A stretch of DNA of 64,000 nt from Thioglobus_C sp964448305 (GTDB lineage: Bacteria > Pseudomonadota > Gammaproteobacteria > PS1 > Pseudothioglobaceae), in contig CAYUWB010000001.1 in the NCBI GenBank assembly GCA_964448305.1, positions 1 through 64,000 of the forward strand. Direction: 5' to 3'. Position 1 is the first letter of the stretch; each line of letters opens with the position of its first letter. The position numbers were made by a program, and so were the translations under genes. Positions 14,551 through 24,307 of the stretch are shown piece by piece. Below the pieces are notes generated by a model. The model ran no database searches, was not told the DNA's origin, and saw only the letters and a list, made by a program, of their open reading frames with translations.

Positions 14551-16719
14551 ATGTCATTAACGCCTAAAAATTTACATTCTTACCCAAAATTTTGGCCTGA
14601 TAAAAAAGGACTTGTGCCCGCACCATTGCTGCCTATGTCTCGTAAAGAGATGGAAGATTTGGGTTGGGATAGTTGCGATATTATCATTATTACAGGGGAT
14701 GCGTATGTAGACCACCCTAGTTTTGGCATGGCAATTATTGGTCGATTATTAGAATCTCAGGGTTTTCGTGTAGGGATTATTTCTCAGCCTGATTGGCACT
14801 CAGCTGAAGATTTTCGTCAACTAGGAAAGCCCAATCTATTTTTTGCTGTTGCATCAGGGAATATGGACTCTATGGTGAATCATTACACCGCTGAAAAAAG
14901 ACCGCGTTCTGATGATGCTTATACAGCTGGCGGTGTCGCAGGTAAACGACCTGATCGTGCTACGACTGTTTACACACAGCGTGCTAAGGAAGCTTTTAAG
15001 GGTATTCCAGTTATTATTGGTGGCATTGAAGCCAGTTTGCGACGTATTGCCCAATATGATCACTGGTCGCAAACTATTCGTCGTTCAATTCTGCCTGATT
15101 CTAAGGCTGATTTATTGCTTTTTGGTAATGCTGAACGTGCTGTGGTTGAGGTAGCACATCGGGTTGCAGCAGGTGAAGATATTAGGCAAATTACCGATAT
15201 ACGTGGTACGGCATATATGCGACAAGGTATTCCTGAAGGCTGGAGCGTTTTAGATTCAAGTGAGATTGATACTGATAAAAGTTTGGATCATCCACAAGCA
15301 GATCCTTATGCAGATACCTCTGCTAAGGATAAGCAAGGTTGTAGTGATAAGAACAACCAAACTAAGCCGAATAAAATCGACCCTAATCAAGGGGCAGTTC
15401 AGGTGATTGATTTTGACCATCGAACCAAAGGCTTAAAGCGAGAAAGAACAGTGATTCGATTGCCTTCTTTTGAGCAAGTGGCAAATGATCGTTATCTGTA
15501 TGCACATACGTCACGCGTATTTCATTTAGAAACAAATCCGGGTAATGCAAGAGCTTTAGTGCAGCGCCATGGTGAACGGGATGTTTGGTTAAATCCGCCA
15601 CCGATTCCTTTATCTATGGAAGAGTTCGACAGTGTATTTGAACTGCCTTATACACGCCATCCACATCCTGCTTATGGCGATTTAAAGGTTCCTGCCTTTG
15701 ACATGATTCGTTATTCAATTAACATTATGCGTGGTTGTTTTGGTGGCTGTACTTTTTGCTCTATTACTGAGCATGAGGGGCGTATTATTCAAAGTCGTTC
15801 AGAGGATTCGGTTATTCAAGAGATTGAAACAATTCGTGATACTGATAAAGATTTTAAAGGCAATATTTCTGATCTTGGTGGGCCAACGGCCAATATGTAC
15901 CGCTTGCAGTGTAAAGACACCAAAATAGAATCTGCCTGCCGTCGACTATCTTGCGTATACCCTGGTATTTGTCCAAATCTGGGGACGGATCATAAGCCAC
16001 TGACTAAATTGTACCGACGTGCGCGCAAACTAGAAGGTGTTAAGCGTGTTTTTATTGCCTCAGGTTTACGTTATGATTTGGCTGTACGTGATCCTGAATA
16101 TATCAAAGAATTGGTGACGCATCACGTAGGCGGGCGTTTAAAAATTGCACCTGAACATACTGAAGATGACACTTTGTCAAAAATGATGAAGCCGGGTATT
16201 GGCTCGTATTATCAATTTAAAAAATTGTTTGATCGTTATTCTAAGCAAGCGGGTAAAGAGCAATACTTAATTCCTTACTTTATCTCTTCTCATCCTGGAA
16301 CTAGTGATTTAGACATGCTAAATCTAGCACTTTGGTTAAAACGTAACGATTTTAAACCTGATCAAGTGCAAGCTTTTATTCCCACCCCTATGGCAATAGC
16401 CTCTGCGATGTATCATAGCGAATTAAACCCACTAAAGAAAATTACTAGAAAGTCAGAATCAGTAAAAACTCCACGTAGCGGACAACAACGAAAATTACAT
16501 AAAGCTTTTTTACGCTATCACGATCCTAAAAATTGGGATGTATTACGTAAAGCATTAAAGCGAATGGGGCGTAGCGATCTAATAGGTAATAAAGAAGATT
16601 GTTTGGTGCCTTACTCCAACTCCGGAAGCACGTTAAAGCAATCGCATTTACGCAAAAATAATAACGATTTTCATCATCGTATTGCTATAAAAAAGTTTAA
16701 AAAAAATAAAAGAAAGTAA
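14551..16719 (+). CDS. ygiQ: Radical SAM protein YgiQ (UPF0313)
   Basis: A 722-aa protein with the radical-SAM cluster motif in RGCFGGCTFCSI (C-x3-C-x2-C) near residue 400, a cobalamin-like N-terminal region (ITGDAYVDHPSFG) and the conserved IGGIEASLRR box, all YgiQ signatures. Its reaction is not established. The basic Lys-rich tail is normal. A TATACT -10 element ends only eight bases before the ATG and no ribosome site is visible, so the mRNA may be leaderless. Confidence 0.9.
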   Translation: MSLTPKNLHSYPKFWPDKKGLVPAPLLPMSRKEMEDLGWDSCDIIIITGDAYVDHPSFGMAIIGRLLESQGFRVGIISQPDWHSAEDFRQLGKPNLFFAVASGNMDSMVNHYTAEKRPRSDDAYTAGGVAGKRPDRATTVYTQRAKEAFKGIPVIIGGIEASLRRIAQYDHWSQTIRRSILPDSKADLLLFGNAERAVVEVAHRVAAGEDIRQITDIRGTAYMRQGIPEGWSVLDSSEIDTDKSLDHPQADPYADTSAKDKQGCSDKNNQTKPNKIDPNQGAVQVIDFDHRTKGLKRERTVIRLPSFEQVANDRYLYAHTSRVFHLETNPGNARALVQRHGERDVWLNPPPIPLSMEEFDSVFELPYTRHPHPAYGDLKVPAFDMIRYSINIMRGCFGGCTFCSITEHEGRIIQSRSEDSVIQEIETIRDTDKDFKGNISDLGGPTANMYRLQCKDTKIESACRRLSCVYPGICPNLGTDHKPLTKLYRRARKLEGVKRVFIASGLRYDLAVRDPEYIKELVTHHVGGRLKIAPEHTEDDTLSKMMKPGIGSYYQFKKLFDRYSKQAGKEQYLIPYFISSHPGTSDLDMLNLALWLKRNDFKPDQVQAFIPTPMAIASAMYHSELNPLKKITRKSESVKTPRSGQQRKLHKAFLRYHDPKNWDVLRKALKRMGRSDLIGNKEDCLVPYSNSGSTLKQSHLRKNNNDFHHRIAIKKFKKNKRK

Positions 16720-16780
16720 TAGTCTTTTTATTATTCAAAAAGAACTTTATTTTCAAGAAAAAACTTTATAATGGCAATCA

Positions 16781-16841
16781 CTCAGCGCTGAGGGGGAGAG
16801 CGAAAAGCGTCTTGTGTTTTAAAACACAACTTAGTGTTGAG
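16781..16841. other. Structured intergenic element with palindromes
   Basis: Between two convergent genes lie CTCAGCGCTGAG (16781-16792, perfect palindrome), an 18-bp perfect palindrome (16812-16829, half-site TTGTGTTTT) and CTTAGTGTTGAG (16830-16841). The first and third segments can pair along all 12 positions if G-U is allowed. There is no T-run, so it is not a standard terminator in either direction. Confidence 0.5.
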
Positions 16842-16846
16842 ACTAT

Positions 16847-18019
16847 CTAAACGTCAGCAAGCCGTGTCACTGCTTGTTTAATATTATCCATACTGGTTGC
16901 AAACGAAAAACGCACATAACCTGGTGCGCCAAAAGCGGAGCCTGGGACTAGTGCAATATTGAGTTTTTCTAAACAATAAGTGGATAACTCAACATCGTCT
17001 TTTAAACCTAAACGTTTGATTAAGCCCTCGACTCTTGGGAAGGAATAGAAGGCGCCTTGTGATCTTGGACATTCAACCCCATCAATGTCGTTGAGTGCAT
17101 TAACAATGTATTCATGACGCTCTTCAAAGGCATTAACCATGGTGCCAATAATACTTTGGTCGCCATTCAGTGCCTCTAGCGCTGCTGCTTGAGAAATAGA
17201 ACACGGGTTAGAGGTTGATTGACCTTGAATTTTTTTCATGGCTTTAATAATGCTTTCTGGGCCTGCACCATAACCAATGCGCCAACCTGTCATCGCATAG
17301 CCTTTTGACACACCATTGAGAATGATAGTGCGATTTTTTAGTGAAGTGTCAGCCATGACAATATTAACAAAGTCATCGTCACCCCAGCGAATATGCTCAT
17401 AGATATCATCGGTGATAATCAGCACATGAGGATGATTTGTGAGTACATTTGCGAGTGCTTTTAATTCATCCTTTGTATAAACCGCGCCAGTTGGGTTGGA
17501 AGGGCTATTCATTACCAATAGTTTAGTGTTGCTATTAATGCTAGCCTCTAATTGTTCGGGTGTGATTTTAAAATCTTGCTCTAGACCAGTTTCTACAATT
17601 ACCGGTGTAGCGTCACCTAAGATAACCATGTCTGGATAACTAACCCAATAAGGCGCTGGAATAATGACTTCGTCGCCTTTGTTAAGCACAGCTTGACACA
17701 GGTTGTAAAACACTTGTTTACCACCTGATGAGACCATGACTTCAGCGGCTGAGTAGTCTAGACCATTTTCGCGTTTAAATTTGTCGATGATGGCATTTTT
17801 TAGATCTGGTGTGCCATCAACTGCTGTGTAGCGCGTTTGTCCGTTTTTAATGGCATTAATACCTGCTTGTTGAATATTCTCTGGTGTATCAAAGTCAGGC
17901 TCACCTGACCCCATAGGTACGATTTGAATACCTTGGGCTTTAAGCTCATTGGCTTTTGCGGTAACAGCAAGTGTGGCTGAAGGTTTTACTTTTCCAACCC
18001 GATCTGAAAGAATTGTCAT
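16847..18019 (-). CDS. aspC: Aspartate aminotransferase, class I PLP enzyme
   Basis: A 390-aa fold-type I aminotransferase (AspAT subgroup Ib). The PLP Lys lies in NGVSKGYAMTGWRIGY near residue 235; NSPSNPTGAVY and the substrate Arg in GYVRFSFA near the C-terminus are present. It makes Asp/oxaloacetate and Glu/2-oxoglutarate interconvert. It is divergent from uvrB across 53 bp. Confidence 0.9.
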   Translation of the reverse strand: MTILSDRVGKVKPSATLAVTAKANELKAQGIQIVPMGSGEPDFDTPENIQQAGINAIKNGQTRYTAVDGTPDLKNAIIDKFKRENGLDYSAAEVMVSSGGKQVFYNLCQAVLNKGDEVIIPAPYWVSYPDMVILGDATPVIVETGLEQDFKITPEQLEASINSNTKLLVMNSPSNPTGAVYTKDELKALANVLTNHPHVLIITDDIYEHIRWGDDDFVNIVMADTSLKNRTIILNGVSKGYAMTGWRIGYGAGPESIIKAMKKIQGQSTSNPCSISQAAALEALNGDQSIIGTMVNAFEERHEYIVNALNDIDGVECPRSQGAFYSFPRVEGLIKRLGLKDDVELSTYCLEKLNIALVPGSAFGAPGYVRFSFATSMDNIKQAVTRLADV

Positions 18020-18072
18020 TATCTTTTAAAGTGTTAAAATTGAAAGTTTTATGTTAATCAAAATAACACGCA

Positions 18073-20064
18073 GTGGGTAAAAAGTTTCAGCTAGAATCGC
18101 AATTTTCTCCAACGGGAGATCAGCCAAAAGCGATTAAGGCTTTAGTGGATGGTGTGAACGCTGGTGAGAAGTTTCAAACACTGCTCGGTGTTACTGGTTC
18201 GGGTAAAACCTTTACTTTGGCTAATGTGATCAAACAAACCAAGCGTGCCAGCCTAATCATGGCGCCAAACAAAACACTGGCCGCCCAGTTATACAGTGAG
18301 ATGAAAGAGTTTTTCCCGAATAATGCGGTGGAATATTTTGTTTCATATTATGATTATTATCAACCAGAAGCTTATGTGCCGGCGAGTGATACTTATATTG
18401 AAAAAGACTCATCAATTAACGAGCAAATTGAGCAAATGCGCCTATCTGCGACCAAGGCTTTGCTAGAGCGCGAAGATGTTATTATTATTGCCAGTGTTTC
18501 GGCAATTTACGGTTTGGGTGATCCAGACAGTTATATGCAAATGCTGTTACATCTTAGTGTGGGTGAATTAACCAATCAAAGAGAGATTTTATCGCGCCTA
18601 TCGCAAATGCAATATACGCGTAATGATGTAACCTTAATACGAGGGCACTTTAGAGTAAAGGGCGAGGTGATTGATATCTTTCCGGCGGATTCTGAAGAGC
18701 AGGCCATTCGTATTGAAATGTTTGATGATGAAATTGAAGCAATTTATTGGTTTGATCCGTTAACTGGTGAGAAGCTTAAATCTTTACAACGGATTACTAT
18801 TTATCCGCAAACGCATTACGTTACCCCAAAATCTAAAATTTTAAATACTTTGGATGATATTAAAGCCGAGCTCAAGGTTAGACGTAAAGAGCTATTATCA
18901 CTTAATAAATTGGTAGAAGAACAGCGCCTTACACAACGTGTGCAAATGGATATTGAAATGATGCGTGAGCTAGGCTATTGTAATGGTATTGAAAATTATT
19001 CACGTTATTTATCTGGCAGAAAAGAAGGCGAGGCACCGCCAACATTGATGGATTATTTGCCCGATGATGCACTGGTAGTTTTAGATGAATCACACGTAAC
19101 TGTTAGCCAAATTGGTGGCATGTATAAGGGCGATCGAGCGCGTAAAAAAACTTTGGTAGAATTTGGTTTTAGACTACCATCAGCACTAGATAATCGCCCA
19201 TTAAAATTTAACGAATTTGAAGATCGAGCACACCAGTGTATTTTGGTGTCAGCCACACCGGCAGCCTATGAGCTAGAGGTATCGAATGTGATTGCTGAGC
19301 AAGTAGTGAGGCCAACAGGGTTGTTAGATCCAACGATTGATGTTCGCCCTGTCGACACACAAGTGGATGATTTATTGAGTGAAATACACAAACGTGTAGA
19401 GATAGGTGAGCGTGTGCTTGTGACAACTCTAACCAAGCGCATGTCTGAGCAACTCAGTGATTATCTCAATGACCATCATGTCAAAGTTCGTTATTTGCAT
19501 TCTGATGTGGATACGGTTGAGCGGGTAGAAATCATTCGTGATTTGCGCTTAGGCGTGTTTGATGTGTTGGTGGGTATTAACTTATTAAGAGAAGGATTGG
19601 ATATTCCCGAGGTATCGTTAGTCGCTATTTTAGATGCAGACAAAGAAGGCTTTTTACGCTCTGAGCGTTCACTGATTCAGACCATGGGAAGGGCGGCGCG
19701 TCATGTTAATGGCAAGGCGATTTTGTACGCTGATCGAATCACAGGGTCGATGGAGCGTGCTATGAGTGAGACTAATCGGCGTCGAGAAAAGCAACAAGCT
19801 TATAACGAGAAGCACAACATTACACCAAAAGGCGTAGTGAAACCAATTATTAATATTTTAGATACGGATGTCACCAGTCAAGAAAACGATGATAATATGG
19901 TGAATGAAAACATTCAAAAGCAGCTTTCTCCAGTGCAATTAGCCAAAGAGATAAAAGCCTTAGAAAAACAGATGTACGCTTTTGCAGAAGCGCTAAAATT
20001 TGAGCAAGCGGCGGATGTTCGTAATCAAATCAAACAACTTAAAGATGGTCAATTTAAACATTAA
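18073..20064 (+). CDS. uvrB: UvrABC nucleotide excision repair subunit UvrB
   Basis: A 663-aa DNA-damage recognition helicase-like subunit. The order is: Walker A GVTGSGKT (residues about 39-46), beta-hairpin region YYDYYQPEAYVP, DEAD-like DESH, helicase motif GINLLREGLDIPE, QTMGRAARH and a C-terminal UVR motif that binds UvrC. Length is as usual. The start is GTG at 18073; the SPTGDQPKAI opening fits the family start. Confidence 0.95.
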   Translation: MGKKFQLESQFSPTGDQPKAIKALVDGVNAGEKFQTLLGVTGSGKTFTLANVIKQTKRASLIMAPNKTLAAQLYSEMKEFFPNNAVEYFVSYYDYYQPEAYVPASDTYIEKDSSINEQIEQMRLSATKALLEREDVIIIASVSAIYGLGDPDSYMQMLLHLSVGELTNQREILSRLSQMQYTRNDVTLIRGHFRVKGEVIDIFPADSEEQAIRIEMFDDEIEAIYWFDPLTGEKLKSLQRITIYPQTHYVTPKSKILNTLDDIKAELKVRRKELLSLNKLVEEQRLTQRVQMDIEMMRELGYCNGIENYSRYLSGRKEGEAPPTLMDYLPDDALVVLDESHVTVSQIGGMYKGDRARKKTLVEFGFRLPSALDNRPLKFNEFEDRAHQCILVSATPAAYELEVSNVIAEQVVRPTGLLDPTIDVRPVDTQVDDLLSEIHKRVEIGERVLVTTLTKRMSEQLSDYLNDHHVKVRYLHSDVDTVERVEIIRDLRLGVFDVLVGINLLREGLDIPEVSLVAILDADKEGFLRSERSLIQTMGRAARHVNGKAILYADRITGSMERAMSETNRRREKQQAYNEKHNITPKGVVKPIINILDTDVTSQENDDNMVNENIQKQLSPVQLAKEIKALEKQMYAFAEALKFEQAADVRNQIKQLKDGQFKH

Positions 20065-20680
20065 CGAAATATTTTATTCACTGCAAGGTGAGGCTCGAGA
20101 AGTGGGTTTGCCAACGGTGTTTATACGCCTTACTGGCTGCCCACTTCGTTGCAGCTATTGTGACACTGAATATGCCTTTAAGGGTAATAATATGCTCAGT
20201 ATTGATGAGATATTGGCCGAAGTCAAGCAATACAATACACGCTATATTTGTGTTACTGGTGGTGAACCATTGGCTCAAATTAATTGCCATGTTTTGTTAG
20301 ATGCGTTGATTAAGGATGATTATCAAGTATCGTTAGAAACCAGCGGTAGTATTGATATTGGCGCTGTTAATCCTGGTGTGTCGGTTGTAATGGACATTAA
20401 AACTCCATCATCAGAGGAATCTAAGCACAACAAATATGACAATATTGCTAAGCTTAAATCTAAAGATCAGTTGAAGTTTGTGATTGGCTCTCGGGCTGAT
20501 TTTGACTGGAGTGTTACTATTTTAGAAAAATATCCAACCGACGCTGGTGTGTTGTTTTCACCGGTGTTTGATGCAGTTGCTCCGATACAATTAGCTGACT
20601 GGATTTTAGATAAGCAACTCAATGTACGACTACAGGTGCAAATGCACAAACTGCTTTGGGGTGATGAGCCCGGCAGATAA
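20045..20680 (+). CDS. queE: 7-carboxy-7-deazaguanine synthase QueE
   Basis: A 211-aa radical SAM enzyme of queuosine synthesis that forms CDG from 6-carboxytetrahydropterin. The cluster motif is CPLRCSYC (C-x3-C-x2-C), followed by DTEYAF and the VTGGEPL SAM-binding box. The ATG at 20045 overlaps the end of uvrB by 20 bases; the frame is open further upstream, but family proteins start near LNINEIFYSLQGE. Its stop abuts that of the convergent Hsp20 gene. QueH at 52664 belongs to the same pathway. Confidence 0.92.
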   Translation: MVNLNINEIFYSLQGEAREVGLPTVFIRLTGCPLRCSYCDTEYAFKGNNMLSIDEILAEVKQYNTRYICVTGGEPLAQINCHVLLDALIKDDYQVSLETSGSIDIGAVNPGVSVVMDIKTPSSEESKHNKYDNIAKLKSKDQLKFVIGSRADFDWSVTILEKYPTDAGVLFSPVFDAVAPIQLADWILDKQLNVRLQVQMHKLLWGDEPGR

Positions 20681-21178
20681 TTAGTTAATGGTTATCTTTT
20701 TAACTAGTGGTTTTGGTTTGTCTAGTTTTGGAATAGACACGGTTAACGTGCCATCTTTAAAGTCTGCACTGATGTTATCTGTGTCGCCATCACGCGGAAT
20801 AGACATCGAGTGAGAAAAACTCGTTGACGATTTGGCACTTTGGTTGTCAGTGGTTTTTTCGCTATTGCGTACACCTTTAATAGTTAGCCTATTTTTGTTA
20901 GTAGAAATATCAATATCTTCCTTGCCCAAGCCAGAAAGTTTCACATCTACCACGTAGCTATTGTTGTCTTTATCAAAGTATTGTCTTGACTGTGAACTAA
21001 AGCGATTTGCTGAATGTTGCAGACGGTTCATTTCACGGTCTAGCTGTTGAAATTGACGATCAAAATCACGCCAAAAACCATGATTAAGACCTTGGTTAAA
21101 AAAGCCTGATTGAAAAGGCCCGTGTGCACTTGCTAGGGTTGATGCCAACAGCACAACAATTGGTAAGATTTTATTCAT
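20681..21178 (-). CDS. Exported Hsp20/alpha-crystallin small heat-shock protein
   Basis: A 165-aa protein with a typical signal peptide (MNKILPIVVLLASTLASAHG, cleavage after ASA). An aromatic/Gln-rich N-terminal arm is followed by an alpha-crystallin domain (about 65-160) ending in GTLTVSIPK. Most bacterial Hsp20 proteins are cytoplasmic, so a periplasmic holdase is notable. It stands alone between convergent queE and the sulP gene. Confidence 0.85.
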   Translation of the reverse strand: MNKILPIVVLLASTLASAHGPFQSGFFNQGLNHGFWRDFDRQFQQLDREMNRLQHSANRFSSQSRQYFDKDNNSYVVDVKLSGLGKEDIDISTNKNRLTIKGVRNSEKTTDNQSAKSSTSFSHSMSIPRDGDTDNISADFKDGTLTVSIPKLDKPKPLVKKITIN

Positions 21179-21246
21179 GTGTTGTCTCCAATATTAATCA
21201 ATATAAGTATATTGTACAAATATTAAGAAAGATTTTCAAGTGCTTG

Positions 21247-22770
21247 TTAGGCGAGTTTGTCATCTGCAACATGATAGGTTGGATCTTCTAAAACGTTGAC
21301 TTCTACTAAGTTTTTAGCAGTCTTGAGTAGTAGTCGGCATTCTGCGCTCAGATGTTGTAAATGTAGGGTTTTTCCAACACGCTTATAGCGTGCAGCTAAT
21401 TTATCAATAGCTTGAATAGCTGAGTGATCTAGTACTTTAGAATTACCAAAGTCAACATAGACATCGTTGGTATCTTGTTTGGGAGTGAACAACTCTTGAA
21501 AACGATCTTTTGAAGCAAAAAATAAAGTACCGTGAACTTCGTAGACATTGTTGCCTTGTTGATTTTTAGATTGCTTTACAAAAATTTTACTGGCTGACTC
21601 CCAAGCAAAAGATAAGGCAGATAATATTACACCTACAATAACTGCCAAGGCTAAATTATCTGTTAGCACGGTAATGACTGCGACTGAGATGCCAGTAACA
21701 ATATCCAACACAGGTACTTTGCCAAATAATCTAAGCGTACACCACTCAAAAGTACCAATCACTACCATCATCATCACGCCAATCAATACTGCAATTGGAA
21801 TCATCTCAATATAATGCGACAAGTAAAGGATGAATAATAATAAGGCAATTGCAGCAACAATACCTGAAAGGCGACCACGACCACCAGATTGCACATTAAT
21901 GATACTTTGGCCAACCATTGCACAGCCACCCATGCCGCCAAATAAACCAGTTACGGTATTTGCAACACCTTGTCCAATGCTTTCACGGTTTGGTTGGCCG
22001 GTAGTTTCAGTTAAATCATCAATTAGGTTAAGAGTAAGTAAACTTTCAATTAAGCCAACCAATGCCATGGTTACTGCATAAGGCAAAATAATCATCAGTG
22101 TTTCTATATTAAATGGCACATCAGGTATATGAAATGGTGGAAATCCACCTTTGATTGAGGCTACATCACCAACTGTGCGTGTATCAATACCTAGGAAAAT
22201 AACTGCAACACTGCCAATAATAACCGCAACCAAAATAGAAGGTACTGCCTTGGTGAGTCTTGGTAAGAAATGGATAATTACCATGGTTATAACTGCGATA
22301 AGCAACATAATCATTAGTGGTTCACCCGTAATCCAACCTGTGTCTGTTTTAAACTGTTTGATTTGCCCAAGAAAAATCACCAAGGCAATGCCATTCACAA
22401 AGCCCAAAAATACTGGGTGTGGTACAAGACGAATGAATTTACCGAGTTTGAGAATACCAAAGAGCATTTGTAAAACACCTGTCAATACTACTGCGGCAAA
22501 TAAATATTCAACACCATGAACGGCGACAAGCGTACCAATCACCACAGCGATTGCACCAGTGGCACCTGAGATCATGCCTGGACGACCGCCAACAATAGAG
22601 GTAACTAGGCCAATGGTAAAGGCGGCATATAGGCCAACTAATGGCGATACGCCAGCAAGTAGGGCGAAGGCCACTGCCTCTGGCACTAATGCAAGTGCAA
22701 CGGTCAAACCTGATAATACATCATTTTTGACATTAATAGGGGCGTACTTGTTAATCAGTGTGAACAACAT
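21247..22770 (-). CDS. SulP/SLC26-family anion transporter with STAS domain
   Basis: A 507-aa membrane protein. Residues 1 to about 385 hold 10-12 helices, with the SulP opening ALALVPEAVAFALLAGVSPLVGLYAAF. Residues about 400-500 form a cytoplasmic STAS domain (VDFGNSKVLDHSAIQAIDKLA). Candidate substrates include sulfate, bicarbonate or other anions; sequence alone does not decide. It starts 25 bp after aroC and is probably cotranscribed with it. Confidence 0.88.
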   Translation of the reverse strand: MLFTLINKYAPINVKNDVLSGLTVALALVPEAVAFALLAGVSPLVGLYAAFTIGLVTSIVGGRPGMISGATGAIAVVIGTLVAVHGVEYLFAAVVLTGVLQMLFGILKLGKFIRLVPHPVFLGFVNGIALVIFLGQIKQFKTDTGWITGEPLMIMLLIAVITMVIIHFLPRLTKAVPSILVAVIIGSVAVIFLGIDTRTVGDVASIKGGFPPFHIPDVPFNIETLMIILPYAVTMALVGLIESLLTLNLIDDLTETTGQPNRESIGQGVANTVTGLFGGMGGCAMVGQSIINVQSGGRGRLSGIVAAIALLLFILYLSHYIEMIPIAVLIGVMMMVVIGTFEWCTLRLFGKVPVLDIVTGISVAVITVLTDNLALAVIVGVILSALSFAWESASKIFVKQSKNQQGNNVYEVHGTLFFASKDRFQELFTPKQDTNDVYVDFGNSKVLDHSAIQAIDKLAARYKRVGKTLHLQHLSAECRLLLKTAKNLVEVNVLEDPTYHVADDKLA

Positions 22771-22795
22771 GGATTTTCCTTATTTTTTAGTGGCG

Positions 22796-23893
22796 TTATG
22801 CTTTAGCAGGCACGACTGGTGTAGAGGATTTAATACCTGTGTTTTGTGCACGATGACGCATGACATGGTCCATAATCGTCATAGCCAACATAGCCTCAGC
22901 AATTGGTGTTGCACGAATACCTACACATGGATCATGTCGACCTTTAGTGATGACTTCAATTGGGCTACCATCTTTATCAATACTTTCAATTGGCAAGCGC
23001 AAACTTGAAGTTGGCTTTAGTGCAATAGATACCAATACATCTTGGCCAGAACTAATACCGCCAAGCGTACCACCAGCATGGTTAGATTTAAAACCATCGA
23101 TAGTAATCGCATCACGATGCTCAGTGCCTTTTTGGGTAATTGAGTTAAATCCTGCGCCAATCTCAATACCTTTAACCGCATTAATGCTCATCATGCCATG
23201 GGCAATATCAGCTTCTAGGCGATCAAAGATTGGCTCACCTAATCCAGCGGGCATGTTGCTGGCTACTACATTAACACGAGCGCCAATGGAATCGCCTGAT
23301 TTTCTCAGTGCATCCATATATTCTTCTAGCTCTTTAATTTTGCTAGCATCTGGACAGAAGAACGGATTATTATGAACTTCGCTCCAATCAAAGTTATCAA
23401 AAGTAATAGGGCCAAGTTGTGACAAATAGCCTTTGATTTCTATACCAAGGGTTTCTTTTAAGTATTTTTTGGCAATACCACCTGCGGCCACACGCATTGC
23501 GGTTTCACGTGCAGATGATCTGCCACCGCCACGATAATCTCTAAAGCCGTATTTTTGGTCATAAGTATAATCAGCATGACCAGGGCGGAAGGTATTAGCA
23601 ATATTGCCGTAATCTTTAGAGCGTTGATCGGTATTCTGGATGATTAGTGCAATTGGCATACCAGTAGTTTTCCCTTCAAAGGTGCCTGATAAAATTTTAA
23701 CTAAGTCTGCTTCACGACGCTGAGTAGTATGACGAGAAGTACCTGGTTTTCTTAAGTCTAGGTCACCTTGCAAGTCGGCCTCACAAAGATCCATGCCAGG
23801 AGGGCAGCCATCAACGATACCAACAAGTGCTTCACCATGTGATTCACCAGCAGTAGTAACTGTAAATAATTTTCCAAAAGAATTGCCAGACAT
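22796..23893 (-). CDS. aroC: Chorismate synthase
   Basis: A 365-aa enzyme that converts EPSP to chorismate with reduced FMN, the last step of the shikimate pathway. Signature segments are GESHGEALVGIVDGCPPG, RPGHADYTYDQKYG with DYRGGGRSSARET, and NHAGGTLGGISSG. Length is as usual. The AroE gene of the same pathway is at 34626. Confidence 0.95.
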   Translation of the reverse strand: MSGNSFGKLFTVTTAGESHGEALVGIVDGCPPGMDLCEADLQGDLDLRKPGTSRHTTQRREADLVKILSGTFEGKTTGMPIALIIQNTDQRSKDYGNIANTFRPGHADYTYDQKYGFRDYRGGGRSSARETAMRVAAGGIAKKYLKETLGIEIKGYLSQLGPITFDNFDWSEVHNNPFFCPDASKIKELEEYMDALRKSGDSIGARVNVVASNMPAGLGEPIFDRLEADIAHGMMSINAVKGIEIGAGFNSITQKGTEHRDAITIDGFKSNHAGGTLGGISSGQDVLVSIALKPTSSLRLPIESIDKDGSPIEVITKGRHDPCVGIRATPIAEAMLAMTIMDHVMRHRAQNTGIKSSTPVVPAKA

Positions 23894-23943
23894 ACTGTTA
23901 ACCTAAGTATTTAATATGCCATCGATTATACCTAGCTAGCAGG

Positions 23944-24198
23944 CTATTTCGCTAGTTTGTTATAAAGCCAGGCAAACACAAAGCCACCAATTGCCGCGTC
24001 AAAAAAGCCCCAAACCATACCAGTCACTACGCCGCTAAAACTGAGTGAATATCCTAGATAAACCGTTGATAGAAAATCCACCATATTGTGCAGATAACTT
24101 TCTGTGACTAATGCGGCTATTGACATAAAAAAAACACCCAACGACCACATAACTCCAAGGGCAAGTGCTACAGCTTTTGTATCGAGTTTTTGAGTCAT
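23944..24198 (-). CDS. Small two-TM membrane protein
   Basis: An 84-aa protein with two hydrophobic segments (about 9-31 and 53-80) and Gly/Ala-rich packing (GMVWGFFDAAIGGFVFAWLY). Similar proteins are sometimes labelled bacteriophage holin-like, but there is no phage context here. TAAGGAGTAATAC precedes the ATG, so it is very probably translated. Function unknown. Confidence 0.7.
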   Translation of the reverse strand: MTQKLDTKAVALALGVMWSLGVFFMSIAALVTESYLHNMVDFLSTVYLGYSLSFSGVVTGMVWGFFDAAIGGFVFAWLYNKLAK

Positions 24199-24307
24199 GT
24201 ATTACTCCTTATTTTTCTTCGATAATTGACATTCTACCCCTTAGGATTATCTGTAAAGGGTTGTATCGTGTTAATATATCGCCTTTTTTTGATGATTGAG
24301 TTATTGC

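Noticed and set aside
14912..15154. Open frames overlapping ygiQ in other phases and on the other strand
   Set aside because: They have no ribosome site or family resemblance and are explained by the ygiQ coding pattern, as are similar shadows over leuA, sulP, aroC and aceE.
20000..20044. N-terminal extension of QueE
   Set aside because: The family start fits the ATG at 20045, and upstream codons belong to the uvrB tail.
23944..24198. Phage holin and hence a prophage remnant
   Set aside because: It is a generic two-helix protein with no lysin, structural or integrase genes near it.
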